Source: Bacteroidota bacterium (GTDB lineage: Bacteria; Bacteroidota; Bacteroidia; Bacteroidales; UBA1402). Taken from it: a stretch of DNA of 11,357 bases. The first letter of the stretch is position 1; each line of letters begins with the position of its first letter. A program made the translations under genes and the position numbers. The notes below the pieces were generated by a model, which was not told where the DNA came from, made no database searches, and worked only from the letters and a program-made list of their open reading frames with translations. The stretch spans positions 1 through 11,357 of the forward strand of contig JAUZOU010000060.1 of assembly GCA_030706285.1 (NCBI GenBank), in the 5' to 3' direction. Below, one piece after another: positions 1-7,085 of the stretch.

Positions 1-116
1 AAGCAGATAAAACCATGGCAGACTATTCAGAACAAACAGCTGACGCACTTATTGCTACGATCAAAGATAGATCGAATTTCAACCATTTACAAGTTTCGTA
101 TTTTCCCTTTTCCTGA
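1..116 (+). CDS. possible C-terminal end of an unidentified gene (cut by window edge)
   Basis: A reading frame enters from the left edge (first full codon at base 3) and ends at TGA 114-116. It would give a roughly 37-residue tail containing MADYSEQTADALIATIKDRS and ending in SYFPFS. The first two thirds look protein-like (charged and alanine-rich, perhaps a helix), but I do not recognise a family. A second plus frame is also open from the edge and stops at TGA 151-153, sharing an ATGA with the helicase start, so the choice of frame is uncertain. The piece may equally be non-coding. Confidence 0.3.
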   Translation, partial: ADKTMADYSEQTADALIATIKDRSNFNHLQVSYFPFS

Positions 117-149
117 CAAATTGTACCTTTACGCGACTTTTACCGGAAA

Positions 150-3098
150 ATGAGCGAAACCATCATATTGACATTAACAACACACCCTTCCTGGGGCTAT
201 ATACTTCAACCTGTGGTTGTAGCCAAAGAAGATGTCGGCTGGGTGACCATTCAGGAAATTGCCACGGCCAACTGCCCTGCCTTTATATCCATGAATGACG
301 CAGCAAAGGAAATCGTACGGATTTCTGCGAAGTATGCCGACAGGGTGCTGATGAAAAGCTATTCAAAGGAAAAAACCGTTACGGATTTTTTGAAAAAAGT
401 CAAACAGGAAACAATCGACACCTACATAAGACCCTGCATTGAAATCTACGAACGTCAAATCGTCCGGTTGCTTGCTGCTTCAGGTATGCCTCTATACATC
501 AGGAAGTCGATCAAGATGCGGACTCTGCATGAAAGCGACCGGGTTTCGGTTCCGGAAGAGCCGGCTTCCGCTATCTGCTATTTTGTGAAAGCCTCGCACA
601 TGGAATTGCTCCATTATTTTATCCGTGTCAGTGAGGGCAAGGAAGAAGAAATCGACCTTTACGATCAAACCCCAACTGTTGTTTGTCAGGACCCGGCCAT
701 CATCATCCTGAACTACCAGTTACTTTACTTCAATGACATCGATGTCAAGAAACTGCTTCCCTTTTTCTCAAAAAAACACATAGAAATACCGGCCAAAAGC
801 GAATCCGACTACCTAAAAACATTCGTGGCAAAATGCCTCGTCCGGTACGAAGTGAAGTCGGAAGGATTGGCCATCCGGAAAATCGATCCGGTAAAAACCG
901 CCGTCTTATCACTTGAAAATGATCTGAATATGGCACCGGTACTGGTCCTGACATTTAATTATGACCAAAAGAAAGTGCCTGTCGACCATAGAAACAAAAA
1001 AATAGTACTGACTGAGGAGTCGGATGAAGGAACTGTGCTTTCGTGGTTTTACCCGGACAACGACTGGGAAAATGAACACATCCGGCTTTTAAAAGACCAT
1101 GGCCTGGTTCAGACAGGGCTGAACCATTTTACGCTTGACAAATTACAGCAACCAGAAACGGAAGAAGAAGCAATTCCAAGCCTGATCGACTGGATCCGTG
1201 AACACAGTCAATTGTTGCAACAGTTTGAATTATCACAACGTTTCAACAGGCAGCAGTATTTCACCGGAGAAATCTCCATGCAGATGGAAACGGAAACAGG
1301 CATTGATTGGTTTGACCTGCATTGTACAGCCATTTTCGGTTCGTTCCGCATTCCGTTCGTCAATTTCAGGCAGCATATCCTTGACAACATCAGGGAATAC
1401 GTATTACCGGATGGTAGTGTGGCCATTTTGCCAAAAGAATGGTTCTCCAACTATTACGAACTGGCCCTTTTCGGAAAGAAGTCAGGTGATACGTTCAGAT
1501 TGAAACGAGCCCATTTCAGATTGGTTGAGACGTTGAATGAACAGGTTATTGCCCAAAAGCTGACCAGTCCCTTTGATGCCGGGAAGCTGCTGGATGAGCC
1601 TGCCGGACTGACGGTTTCTCTCCGGCCCTACCAGCAGGTCGGTTATTCCTGGCTGAACTACCTGTATGAAAACAGGTTCGGAGGTTGTCTGGCCGATGAT
1701 ATGGGGCTTGGTAAAACGGTGCAGACGATAGCCTTTCTGTTGTTTCTAGCCAACCGAATAGCAAAAAAACGGTCCACGCTAGCCACTAGCCCTCTGAAAA
1801 ATCAGCTATCCCTGTTTGATGAGCCTGCCGGAGACGAAGCGGCAGAAGCGCTGCCATCACTCATTGTGATGCCGACTTCCTTGCTGCACAACTGGCAGAA
1901 CGAAATCAGACGCTTCGCTCCCAGCCTGAAAATGTACGCCTATTCCGGCGCCAAGCGCATCAAATCCGGCAATATCCATAAGGTTTTCACACATTTTGAC
2001 GTCATTCTGACAACGTACGGAACACTCAGAAACGACATCGACCTCTTTCATCAATGTCAGTTCCGTCACCTGATTCTTGACGAAAGTCAATACGTCAAAA
2101 ATCCAGGTTCACAAGCCCATCAGTCGGTCAAAAAGGTCAAGGCGCTAAACAAGATCGCGTTAACCGGTACACCGATCGAAAATTCACTGACTGACCTGTG
2201 GGCCTTGTTCGACATTGTCAATGAAGGATTCCTCGGTAGCCAGGCTGTCTTTAAGAAGGCCTACCTGAACCCGATCGCCAAGAACAATCCTGAAAAGGAA
2301 AAGGCCTTGCTCCGGCTCATTCAGCCATTCATTCTTCGCCGTACCAAAGAAGCTGTCACACCCGAACTGCCGCTCCTGATGGAAGAAACCGTCTATTGCG
2401 ACATGAGCGAACCACAGATGGAGCTTTACACCAGGGAAAAGAACAAACTCCGCAACCTGCTTTCCGGACTGGCCATCGATTCACGGCCTTCACAGATCGC
2501 CTTCACAACGCTTCAGGGATTGACCAAATTGCGGCTGCTCGCCAATCATCCGGTATTGCTTGAAAATAACTATGAAGGCGATTCCGGCAAATTCGAACAG
2601 ATCACCATGCGATTCGAGACACTGCTGGCCAGGAAACACAAAGTGTTGATTTTTTCATCATTTGTGAAACACCTGCGAATACTGGCCGATTACTTCGACA
2701 GCCAGCATTGGAAATATGCCTGGCTGACGGGCTCTACGGCTGCCGATGAACGGGAAGCCGAAATCAAAAAATTCACCGACCATCCTGACGTACACTGCTT
2801 TTTCATTTCGCTAAAAGCCGGAGGAGTCGGATTGAATCTGACAGCTGCCGATTACGTCTTCATCATCGATCCCTGGTGGAATCCGGCAGCCGAGATGCAG
2901 GCCCTCAGCAGAGCGCACCGCATCGGACAAGATAAAAATGTCATTGTCTACCGCTTCATTTCGTCAGGCTCCATTGAAGAAAAAATCCGTCACATGCAAG
3001 AAAGCAAATCCCAGTTGGCCGAAACATTCATTACCTCCTCCAATCCTGTCAGGCAAATGACCAGGACAGATATCGAAGCACTGTTGGGTGACAGTTAA
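150..3098 (+). CDS. SNF2/Rad54-family DEAD/DEAH-box helicase (DNA translocase)
   Basis: This is a cytoplasmic ATP-driven double-stranded-DNA translocase of the bacterial SNF2 family; its cellular role is not known from sequence. The N-terminal half (about residues 1-485) lacks the CxC...CxH SWIM zinc finger found in many bacterial relatives. The core runs from about 490 to 960. It has motif I DDMGLGKT (516-523), motif Ia VMPTSLLHNW (573-582), motif II DESQ (644-647, in place of the more usual DEAQ or DEAH), motif III LTGTP (671-675), motif V GGVGLNLT (891-898), then DPWWNP (907-912) and motif VI with RAHRIGQ (921-927). A linker of about 35 residues between motifs I and Ia contains QLSLF (552-556), matching the sliding-clamp-binding consensus. 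The ATG at 150 is the first one after an in-frame TGA at 114-116. No Shine-Dalgarno sequence is visible, which is normal for Bacteroidota. The frame is intact, and cstA follows after 272 bp. Confidence 0.93.
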   Translation: MSETIILTLTTHPSWGYILQPVVVAKEDVGWVTIQEIATANCPAFISMNDAAKEIVRISAKYADRVLMKSYSKEKTVTDFLKKVKQETIDTYIRPCIEIYERQIVRLLAASGMPLYIRKSIKMRTLHESDRVSVPEEPASAICYFVKASHMELLHYFIRVSEGKEEEIDLYDQTPTVVCQDPAIIILNYQLLYFNDIDVKKLLPFFSKKHIEIPAKSESDYLKTFVAKCLVRYEVKSEGLAIRKIDPVKTAVLSLENDLNMAPVLVLTFNYDQKKVPVDHRNKKIVLTEESDEGTVLSWFYPDNDWENEHIRLLKDHGLVQTGLNHFTLDKLQQPETEEEAIPSLIDWIREHSQLLQQFELSQRFNRQQYFTGEISMQMETETGIDWFDLHCTAIFGSFRIPFVNFRQHILDNIREYVLPDGSVAILPKEWFSNYYELALFGKKSGDTFRLKRAHFRLVETLNEQVIAQKLTSPFDAGKLLDEPAGLTVSLRPYQQVGYSWLNYLYENRFGGCLADDMGLGKTVQTIAFLLFLANRIAKKRSTLATSPLKNQLSLFDEPAGDEAAEALPSLIVMPTSLLHNWQNEIRRFAPSLKMYAYSGAKRIKSGNIHKVFTHFDVILTTYGTLRNDIDLFHQCQFRHLILDESQYVKNPGSQAHQSVKKVKALNKIALTGTPIENSLTDLWALFDIVNEGFLGSQAVFKKAYLNPIAKNNPEKEKALLRLIQPFILRRTKEAVTPELPLLMEETVYCDMSEPQMELYTREKNKLRNLLSGLAIDSRPSQIAFTTLQGLTKLRLLANHPVLLENNYEGDSGKFEQITMRFETLLARKHKVLIFSSFVKHLRILADYFDSQHWKYAWLTGSTAADEREAEIKKFTDHPDVHCFFISLKAGGVGLNLTAADYVFIIDPWWNPAAEMQALSRAHRIGQDKNVIVYRFISSGSIEEKIRHMQESKSQLAETFITSSNPVRQMTRTDIEALLGDS

Positions 3099-3264
3099 CG
3101 ACTAATCCGGTCATTGATTAGATACCCTGAAGAGAATGTCCATCAACCTGTCTGATGACACCTTTCTACAAAAGGCAACCCACCTTTAACAAAATGCAGG
3201 AATTAGACAGCTTTTTCTGTTAATCTCTTCGACAACCAGACCCTTTTACTTAGATTTTGTTAGT

Positions 3265-3289
3265 TTTTCAACGACAACTTGGTTGAAAA
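3265..3289. repeat. perfect 8-bp inverted repeat at the cstA promoter (possible operator)
   Basis: The arms TTTTCAAC (3265-3272) and GTTGAAAA (3282-3289) are perfect complements around a 9-bp spacer. The repeat sits just upstream of the TAATTTTG box at 3294-3301 and covers the place where the upstream promoter box would be. That position fits an operator for a dimeric regulator, but no regulator is identified. It could also be a chance palindrome in AT-rich DNA. Confidence 0.45.
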
Positions 3290-3293
3290 TTAG

Positions 3294-3301
3294 TAATTTT
3301 G
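3294..3301 (+). promoter_or_regulatory. Bacteroidota-type -7 box (TAATTTTG) for cstA
   Basis: TAATTTTG matches the TAnnTTTG -7 consensus of the primary sigma factor of Bacteroidota. The predicted transcript would begin around 3307 and leave a leader of about 64 nt before the ATG at 3371. No good TTTG/TTG box lies 19-21 bp upstream, where the inverted repeat sits instead. The promoter may therefore be weak or need an activator. Confidence 0.5.
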
Positions 3302-3319
3302 TCAAATCTTTAGAACAAG

Positions 3320-3338
3320 ATCCGGTGTGATGCCGGAT
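3320..3338 (+). other. small hairpin in the cstA 5' leader
   Basis: ATCCGG (3320-3325) and CCGGAT (3333-3338) form a perfect 6-bp GC-rich stem, extendable by one G-U pair, with a loop of about 5 nt. It lies within the predicted leader, 32 nt before the cstA start codon. No T-run follows, so it is not an intrinsic terminator. A role in mRNA stability or translation is possible but unsupported. Confidence 0.35.
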
Positions 3339-3370
3339 GACAACTGGCTAATTATCTATTACCTATTATC

Positions 3371-5191
3371 ATGAATTCGATTGTTATTGTCATTATTGCT
3401 GTGTTGGTTCTGACCATTGGATATGGTTTTTATGGCAGATTTGTTGCGAGAAAAGTATTGATGCTGAATGGAGACAATCCGGTCCCTTCAGTGACGTATA
3501 ACGACGGATGTGATTATGTACCGACAAACAAAACGGTGTTGTTGGGACATCATTTTGCGGCCATTGCCGGCGCAGGGCCCTTAATCGGACCGGTCCTCGC
3601 GGCTCAGTACGGTTTTCTTCCCGGTGTACTGTGGATATTGATCGGATCGGTTTTTGCCGGGGCTGTTCATGATATGGTTATCCTGACGGCATCAGTCCGG
3701 TTCAAGGGAAAATCCATCGCTGAAATTGCCCGGGATCTGGTCGGACCCCGATTAGGATTGATTACTTCTATTTCCGTTATTGCCATTCTGATTATCACAA
3801 TGGCCGGTCTGGGCATTCCGATCATCAACGCGCTGAAGCATTCCCCATGGGGCACTTTCACGGTCGGCTTTACGATTCCTGTCGCGCTGTTCATTGGCAT
3901 TTACATGAAATACATCAGACCTGACAAAATTCTGGAAGGCACCATCATCGGTGTCTTGTTGGTCTTGTTGGGCGTTGTGTTGGGGCCGGCTATCGATGCC
4001 TCATCTTGGGGACACATCCTTAATTTCGATGAGAAACAATTGACTGTCATCCTGGCCATTTACGGATTCTTTGCAGCCGCGTTACCAGTTTGGCTACTAC
4101 TGCTGCCAAGAGACTATCTGAGTACCTACATGAAACTTGGGGTCATCGGCGCATTGGCCATTGGCATCATCATCATCCAACCACATATTCAGATGCCAGC
4201 CTTCACACAGTTTGTCAATGGCGGCGGCCCGATCATTCCGGGTAAAGTCTTTCCGTTCCTGTTCATCACGATTGCCTGCGGTGCGTTATCCGGTTTCCAT
4301 TCATTGATCAGTTCCGGAACCACGCCCAAAATGATCAAGAATGAAAAAGATATTTTGCCGATCGGTTTCGGCGCCATGCTGCTGGAGGCGTTTGTCGGGA
4401 TTATGGCGTTGCTGGCTGCAACAGTCTTGCCAACCTCTGACTATTTCGCCATCAACTCCTTGCCCGATGTATTTGCCAAATTACACATGCTACCAAAGGA
4501 TTTACCGGCTTTGTCAGCCATGGTCGGAGAAAATCTCGCAGGCAGGCCCGGCGGTTCCGTTTCCCTGGCTGTCGGCATGACGTATGTCTTCCAAAGCATA
4601 CCTGGTCTGAAAGCGCTGATGGGTTACTGGTATCATTTCTGCATCATGTTTGAAGCCCTGTTCATCCTGACGACCATCGACTCAGGCACCAGAATCGGCC
4701 GGTACTTGCTGCAAGACTTGTTCAAACAAAATACGAGGAATTTGTCCAACACGCGTAGATGGTTCAACGCTATTTTCTTCTCTGCTTTGATCACATTCGC
4801 CTGGGGCTATTTACTCTATTCCGGCAGCATATCGACGATTTGGCCGTTGTTCGGAACAGCCAACCAAATGCTTGCCGTCATCGCCTTCGCTGTAGCGACG
4901 ACCTATCTGATCCGCTCCAAAAAGACCAGGTATGTCTGGGTCACTGCTGTTCCATTGGCCTTTACGACGGTCACAACATTGACAGCTGCGTTGATGAACA
5001 TTTTCGAAAATTATTTACCGAAAGGATTGTACACGCTGGCCATCATTTCAGCTGTGCTGGTTGTGCTGGTTTGCCTGGTGCTTATTGAAAGTGCCGTTAA
5101 CTGGGTTAAAATTGCTCACATGAACGATGAAGAAAGAATCGCTGTCAAAACAAGACTGATCGGTAACATCAATGTGGTCAACGCGAACTGA
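3371..5191 (+). CDS. cstA: CstA-family carbon starvation protein (inner-membrane transporter)
   Basis: This polytopic inner-membrane transporter belongs to the CstA family. Enterobacterial relatives are induced by carbon starvation and are implicated in peptide and pyruvate uptake; the substrate here is not determined. Diagnostic segments include YVPTNKTVLLGHHFAAIAGA (49-68) followed by GPLIGPVLAAQYG (69-81). Further on are GALSGFHSLISSGTTPK (304-320), FEALFILTTIDSGTRIGRY (427-445) and WPLFGTANQMLA (491-502), all in family order. Many hydrophobic helices are visible, the first at about residues 3-20 and the last at about 553-575. At 606 residues it is shorter than E. coli CstA (about 700) but within the range of shorter family members. 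The ATG at 3371 precedes a typical N-terminal helix; no Shine-Dalgarno sequence is visible. It converges with the lipocalin gene over 41 bp, with no clear terminator between them. Confidence 0.93.
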   Translation: MNSIVIVIIAVLVLTIGYGFYGRFVARKVLMLNGDNPVPSVTYNDGCDYVPTNKTVLLGHHFAAIAGAGPLIGPVLAAQYGFLPGVLWILIGSVFAGAVHDMVILTASVRFKGKSIAEIARDLVGPRLGLITSISVIAILIITMAGLGIPIINALKHSPWGTFTVGFTIPVALFIGIYMKYIRPDKILEGTIIGVLLVLLGVVLGPAIDASSWGHILNFDEKQLTVILAIYGFFAAALPVWLLLLPRDYLSTYMKLGVIGALAIGIIIIQPHIQMPAFTQFVNGGGPIIPGKVFPFLFITIACGALSGFHSLISSGTTPKMIKNEKDILPIGFGAMLLEAFVGIMALLAATVLPTSDYFAINSLPDVFAKLHMLPKDLPALSAMVGENLAGRPGGSVSLAVGMTYVFQSIPGLKALMGYWYHFCIMFEALFILTTIDSGTRIGRYLLQDLFKQNTRNLSNTRRWFNAIFFSALITFAWGYLLYSGSISTIWPLFGTANQMLAVIAFAVATTYLIRSKKTRYVWVTAVPLAFTTVTTLTAALMNIFENYLPKGLYTLAIISAVLVVLVCLVLIESAVNWVKIAHMNDEERIAVKTRLIGNINVVNAN

Positions 5192-5232
5192 CTGGATCTT
5201 TCAAAAATAAATCAGGGATAAGAGCGGCCTTT

Positions 5233-5766
5233 TTAAATAGGTTCTTGATCGACCCAGACCAACTTATCTGTCTTGTAACCCAATTCACGGGCAAGCCTTA
5301 GATAAGCTTGCTTCGTACTTTCTGGCAATGTCTTCTCGCGAGAAAGGATCCACAAATAGTTCAGGTTTTTACCGGCAACCAACGCATACGTATACTGACT
5401 GTCAAGTGCAATGACATTATAAGCCCCGTAAAACGGGCCAAAAAACGACACTTTCAGCCGTCCTTCGTCAGATGCTCCTGCCAGTTTTGCTTTCCCGACA
5501 GCCTGTTTCCATTGATGCTTTTTATAATCGTATCCCCGGTTTTCCACCCGGATACTGCCATCTTCATTCATCGAATAGTAGGCTGTCGTTTGATTCAAAT
5601 TCCGTTCAAACCGGAAATCAAACCGGGCAATTTCATACCATTTCCCCAGATAGGCTTTCGCCTCAAACGGTTTGACAGGGACAGCGCCTTTAGGCATGGT
5701 GAGGCATGAGCTCAGAGCGAAGAGTCCGATTATTCCGGATAACGCTTTTTCGATAAGTTTTCCCAT
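5233..5766 (-). CDS. blc: lipocalin-family lipoprotein (Blc-like)
   Basis: This is a predicted lipid-anchored lipocalin related to bacterial Blc, a small beta-barrel that binds fatty acids or lysophospholipids at the outer membrane. The N-terminus has a Lys-containing start, a hydrophobic stretch and the lipobox LSSC, with the modified cysteine at C21. The lipocalin signature follows as GKWYEIARFDFRFERNL (residues 41-57), containing the invariant G-x-W. Later landmarks are YDYKKHQWK, GPFYGAYNVIALD and YLWILSREKTLP. The length of 177 residues is normal for Blc. After the cysteine comes LTMPKG, without the acidic export signal that sends Bacteroidota lipoproteins to the cell surface, so I infer a periplasm-facing anchor. 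The gene is monocistronic, with a clear promoter box pair 25-55 bp upstream. The symbol is given by family resemblance. Confidence 0.9.
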   Translation of the reverse strand: MGKLIEKALSGIIGLFALSSCLTMPKGAVPVKPFEAKAYLGKWYEIARFDFRFERNLNQTTAYYSMNEDGSIRVENRGYDYKKHQWKQAVGKAKLAGASDEGRLKVSFFGPFYGAYNVIALDSQYTYALVAGKNLNYLWILSREKTLPESTKQAYLRLARELGYKTDKLVWVDQEPI

Positions 5767-5791
5767 AGTTTATCAATAGTTGGTATACTTA

Positions 5792-5821
5792 CAAATATAA
5801 CTTCTTTTTAGTTTAAACCAA
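5792..5821 (-). promoter_or_regulatory. Bacteroidota-type promoter for the lipocalin gene
   Basis: On the minus strand a TTG (-33 box, complement of 5819-5821) is followed after 19 bp by TATATTTG (-7 box, complement of 5792-5799). Both boxes and the spacing match the Bacteroidota primary sigma factor consensus. Transcription would start near 5785-5787, giving a leader of about 20 nt to the ATG at 5766. Confidence 0.75.
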
Positions 5822-5866
5822 CTTGACGAAAAAAGTTCTTACGACGTTCCCATGATTAAAGCGTAT

Positions 5867-5899
5867 CCAGGACTTGCCCCATCAGCATGGAAGTGCTGG
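5867..5899. repeat. imperfect palindrome between ilvC terminator and lipocalin promoter
   Basis: The arms CCAGGACTT (5867-5875) and AAGTGCTGG (5891-5899) pair except for one central mismatch. Inside them CCAT (5879-5882) and ATGG (5887-5890) pair across a 4-nt loop, so a longer bulged hairpin can form. It lies about 45 bp upstream of the lipocalin -33 box and beyond the ilvC terminator. It could be a regulator site, part of a small RNA, or a degraded second terminator; nothing visible decides between these. Confidence 0.35.
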
Positions 5900-5910
5900 G
5901 CAAACACGCA

Positions 5911-5944
5911 AAAAGGCGCCGCAGCCTAAGCCACGACGCCTTTT
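5911..5944 (-). terminator. rho-independent terminator of the ilv operon
   Basis: Read on the minus strand, AAAAGGCGTCGTGGC and GCTGCGGCGCCTTTT form a continuous 15-bp stem (three G-U pairs) around the 4-nt loop TTAG, ending in a T-run. It begins about 20 nt after the ilvC stop. On the plus strand two of the G-U positions become C-A mismatches, so the hairpin is best suited to ending minus-strand transcripts. Confidence 0.88.
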
Positions 5945-5964
5945 CTATTGAAGGCTAAGAAACA

Positions 5965-7011
5965 TTAGTTGTTTTCAGGGCGTAATTTGCGGACAACAGC
6001 ACCCGTACGCCACATTTCACTGTCATGAAGTGCCTTGAGCTCTTTGTTAAGACCTTCGCGATAATCAGGCTGAGAATTGGAGTCAATGGAACGTTGGGCT
6101 TCATTGCCACAAGCCACTTCGGCATATAATTTTTCAAAAACAGGCTTGGCTGCATCGTGGAACGGACCCATCCAGTCAAGCGCACCACGTTGTGCGGTAG
6201 TGGAACAGTTGGCATACATCCAGTCCATCCCATTCTTGGCGAACAAAGGCATCAGAGACTGAGTCAGTTCCTCAACGGTCTCGTTGAATGCTTCAGATGG
6301 CGTATGTCCATTGGCACGCAACACTTCAAATTGAGCGAGCAACAAACCCTGGATAGCACCCATCAAGGTACCACGTTCACCGGTCAAATCAGAATAAACC
6401 TCACGTTTAAAGGTCGTTTCAAACAGATAGCCGGATCCGACACCGATACCAAGAGCGATGACACGATCCCAGGCTTTGCCGGTGGCATCCTGGAAAATGG
6501 CAAACGAAGAATTCAAACCGCGTCCTTCGAGGAACATGGTCCGCAATGACGTACCTGATCCTTTAGGAGCAATCATGATAACGTCCACGTCTGCGGGAGG
6601 AACGATGTTTGTCCGTTCCTTGTACGTGATGGCAAAACCATGTGAAAAATACAACGCCTTTCCTGCTGTCAGGTAAGGTTTGATACGCGGCCATACTTCA
6701 ATCTGAGCTGCATCGGAAAGCAGGTATTGAATGATGGTTGCCCGTTTGCAGGCTTCTTCTATTTCAAACAAAGATTCTCCCGGAACCCAGCCGTCAGCAA
6801 CAGCCTTGTCCCATGTCTTGCCACCTTTACGTTGGCCTACAATTACATTGAAACCGTTATCACGCAGATTCAAAGACTGGCCCGGACCTTGTACGCCATA
6901 ACCGATCACAGCGATGACTTCGTTTTTCAACACTTCACGCGCTTTCTCCAGAGAGAACTCTTCGCGGGTTACAACGTTTTCGTCTACGCCCCCAAAATTA
7001 ATTACTGCCAT
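5965..7011 (-). CDS. ilvC: ketol-acid reductoisomerase (short, fungal-like type)
   Basis: This enzyme converts 2-acetolactate or 2-aceto-2-hydroxybutyrate to the dihydroxy acid by a Mg-dependent alkyl shift and NAD(P)H reduction, the second step of valine and isoleucine synthesis. The Rossmann motif GYGVQGPGQSLNLRDNG spans residues 37-53 and the cofactor-loop segment VGQRKGGKTWDKA spans 58-70. SHGF carries the catalytic His124. By alignment with class I enzymes the metal ligands are D208 and E212 (SDLTGE) plus E244 and E248 (FNETVEE). The 348-residue length is that of class I; E. coli-type class II is about 490. The SDLTGERG, CSTTAQRGALDW and C-terminal RKLRPENN segments resemble yeast Ilv5 more than E. 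coli IlvC. It is last in the operon, has its own predicted promoter and is followed by a strong terminator. Confidence 0.97.
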   Translation of the reverse strand: MAVINFGGVDENVVTREEFSLEKAREVLKNEVIAVIGYGVQGPGQSLNLRDNGFNVIVGQRKGGKTWDKAVADGWVPGESLFEIEEACKRATIIQYLLSDAAQIEVWPRIKPYLTAGKALYFSHGFAITYKERTNIVPPADVDVIMIAPKGSGTSLRTMFLEGRGLNSSFAIFQDATGKAWDRVIALGIGVGSGYLFETTFKREVYSDLTGERGTLMGAIQGLLLAQFEVLRANGHTPSEAFNETVEELTQSLMPLFAKNGMDWMYANCSTTAQRGALDWMGPFHDAAKPVFEKLYAEVACGNEAQRSIDSNSQPDYREGLNKELKALHDSEMWRTGAVVRKLRPENN

Positions 7012-7054
7012 TTTTTATTCTATTAAACGATAAATCTCAAACTTTTTATGGCCA

Positions 7055-7085
7055 CAAAGTTACAAATTATTTGTTTTCCATCAAA
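7055..7085 (-). promoter_or_regulatory. internal promoter for ilvC
   Basis: On the minus strand TTTG (-33 box, complement of 7082-7085) and TAACTTTG (-7 box, complement of 7055-7062) are separated by exactly 19 bp, an excellent fit to the Bacteroidota consensus. The -33 box lies within the last codons of the thioesterase gene, and the -7 box is just beyond its stop. The start point would be near 7049, with a leader of about 37 nt to the ATG at 7011. No Shine-Dalgarno sequence is seen before that ATG. Confidence 0.7.

Noticed and set aside
124..131. TACCTTTA as a possible -7 box for the helicase gene
   Set aside because: It misses the final G of TAnnTTTG and has no TTG/TTTG box at the right distance upstream; the helicase promoter may lie left of the window.
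3102..3121. CTAATC/GATTAG inverted repeat just after the helicase stop, considered as a terminator
   Set aside because: The stem is only 6 AT-rich pairs with an 8-nt loop and no T-run follows.
5291..5311. GCAAGC/GCTTGC inverted repeat in the lipocalin gene, considered as a cstA terminator
   Set aside because: It lies in coding sequence, has no T-run and is explained by codons of the C-terminal helix.
5308..5709. 133-residue plus-strand open frame opposite the lipocalin gene
   Set aside because: It is a shadow of the lipocalin reading frame, with no domain and no promoter.
6993..7000. Minus-strand TAATTTTG inside the start of ilvC
   Set aside because: It lies within codons for the conserved N-terminus (INFGG), downstream of the accepted start and of a better promoter.
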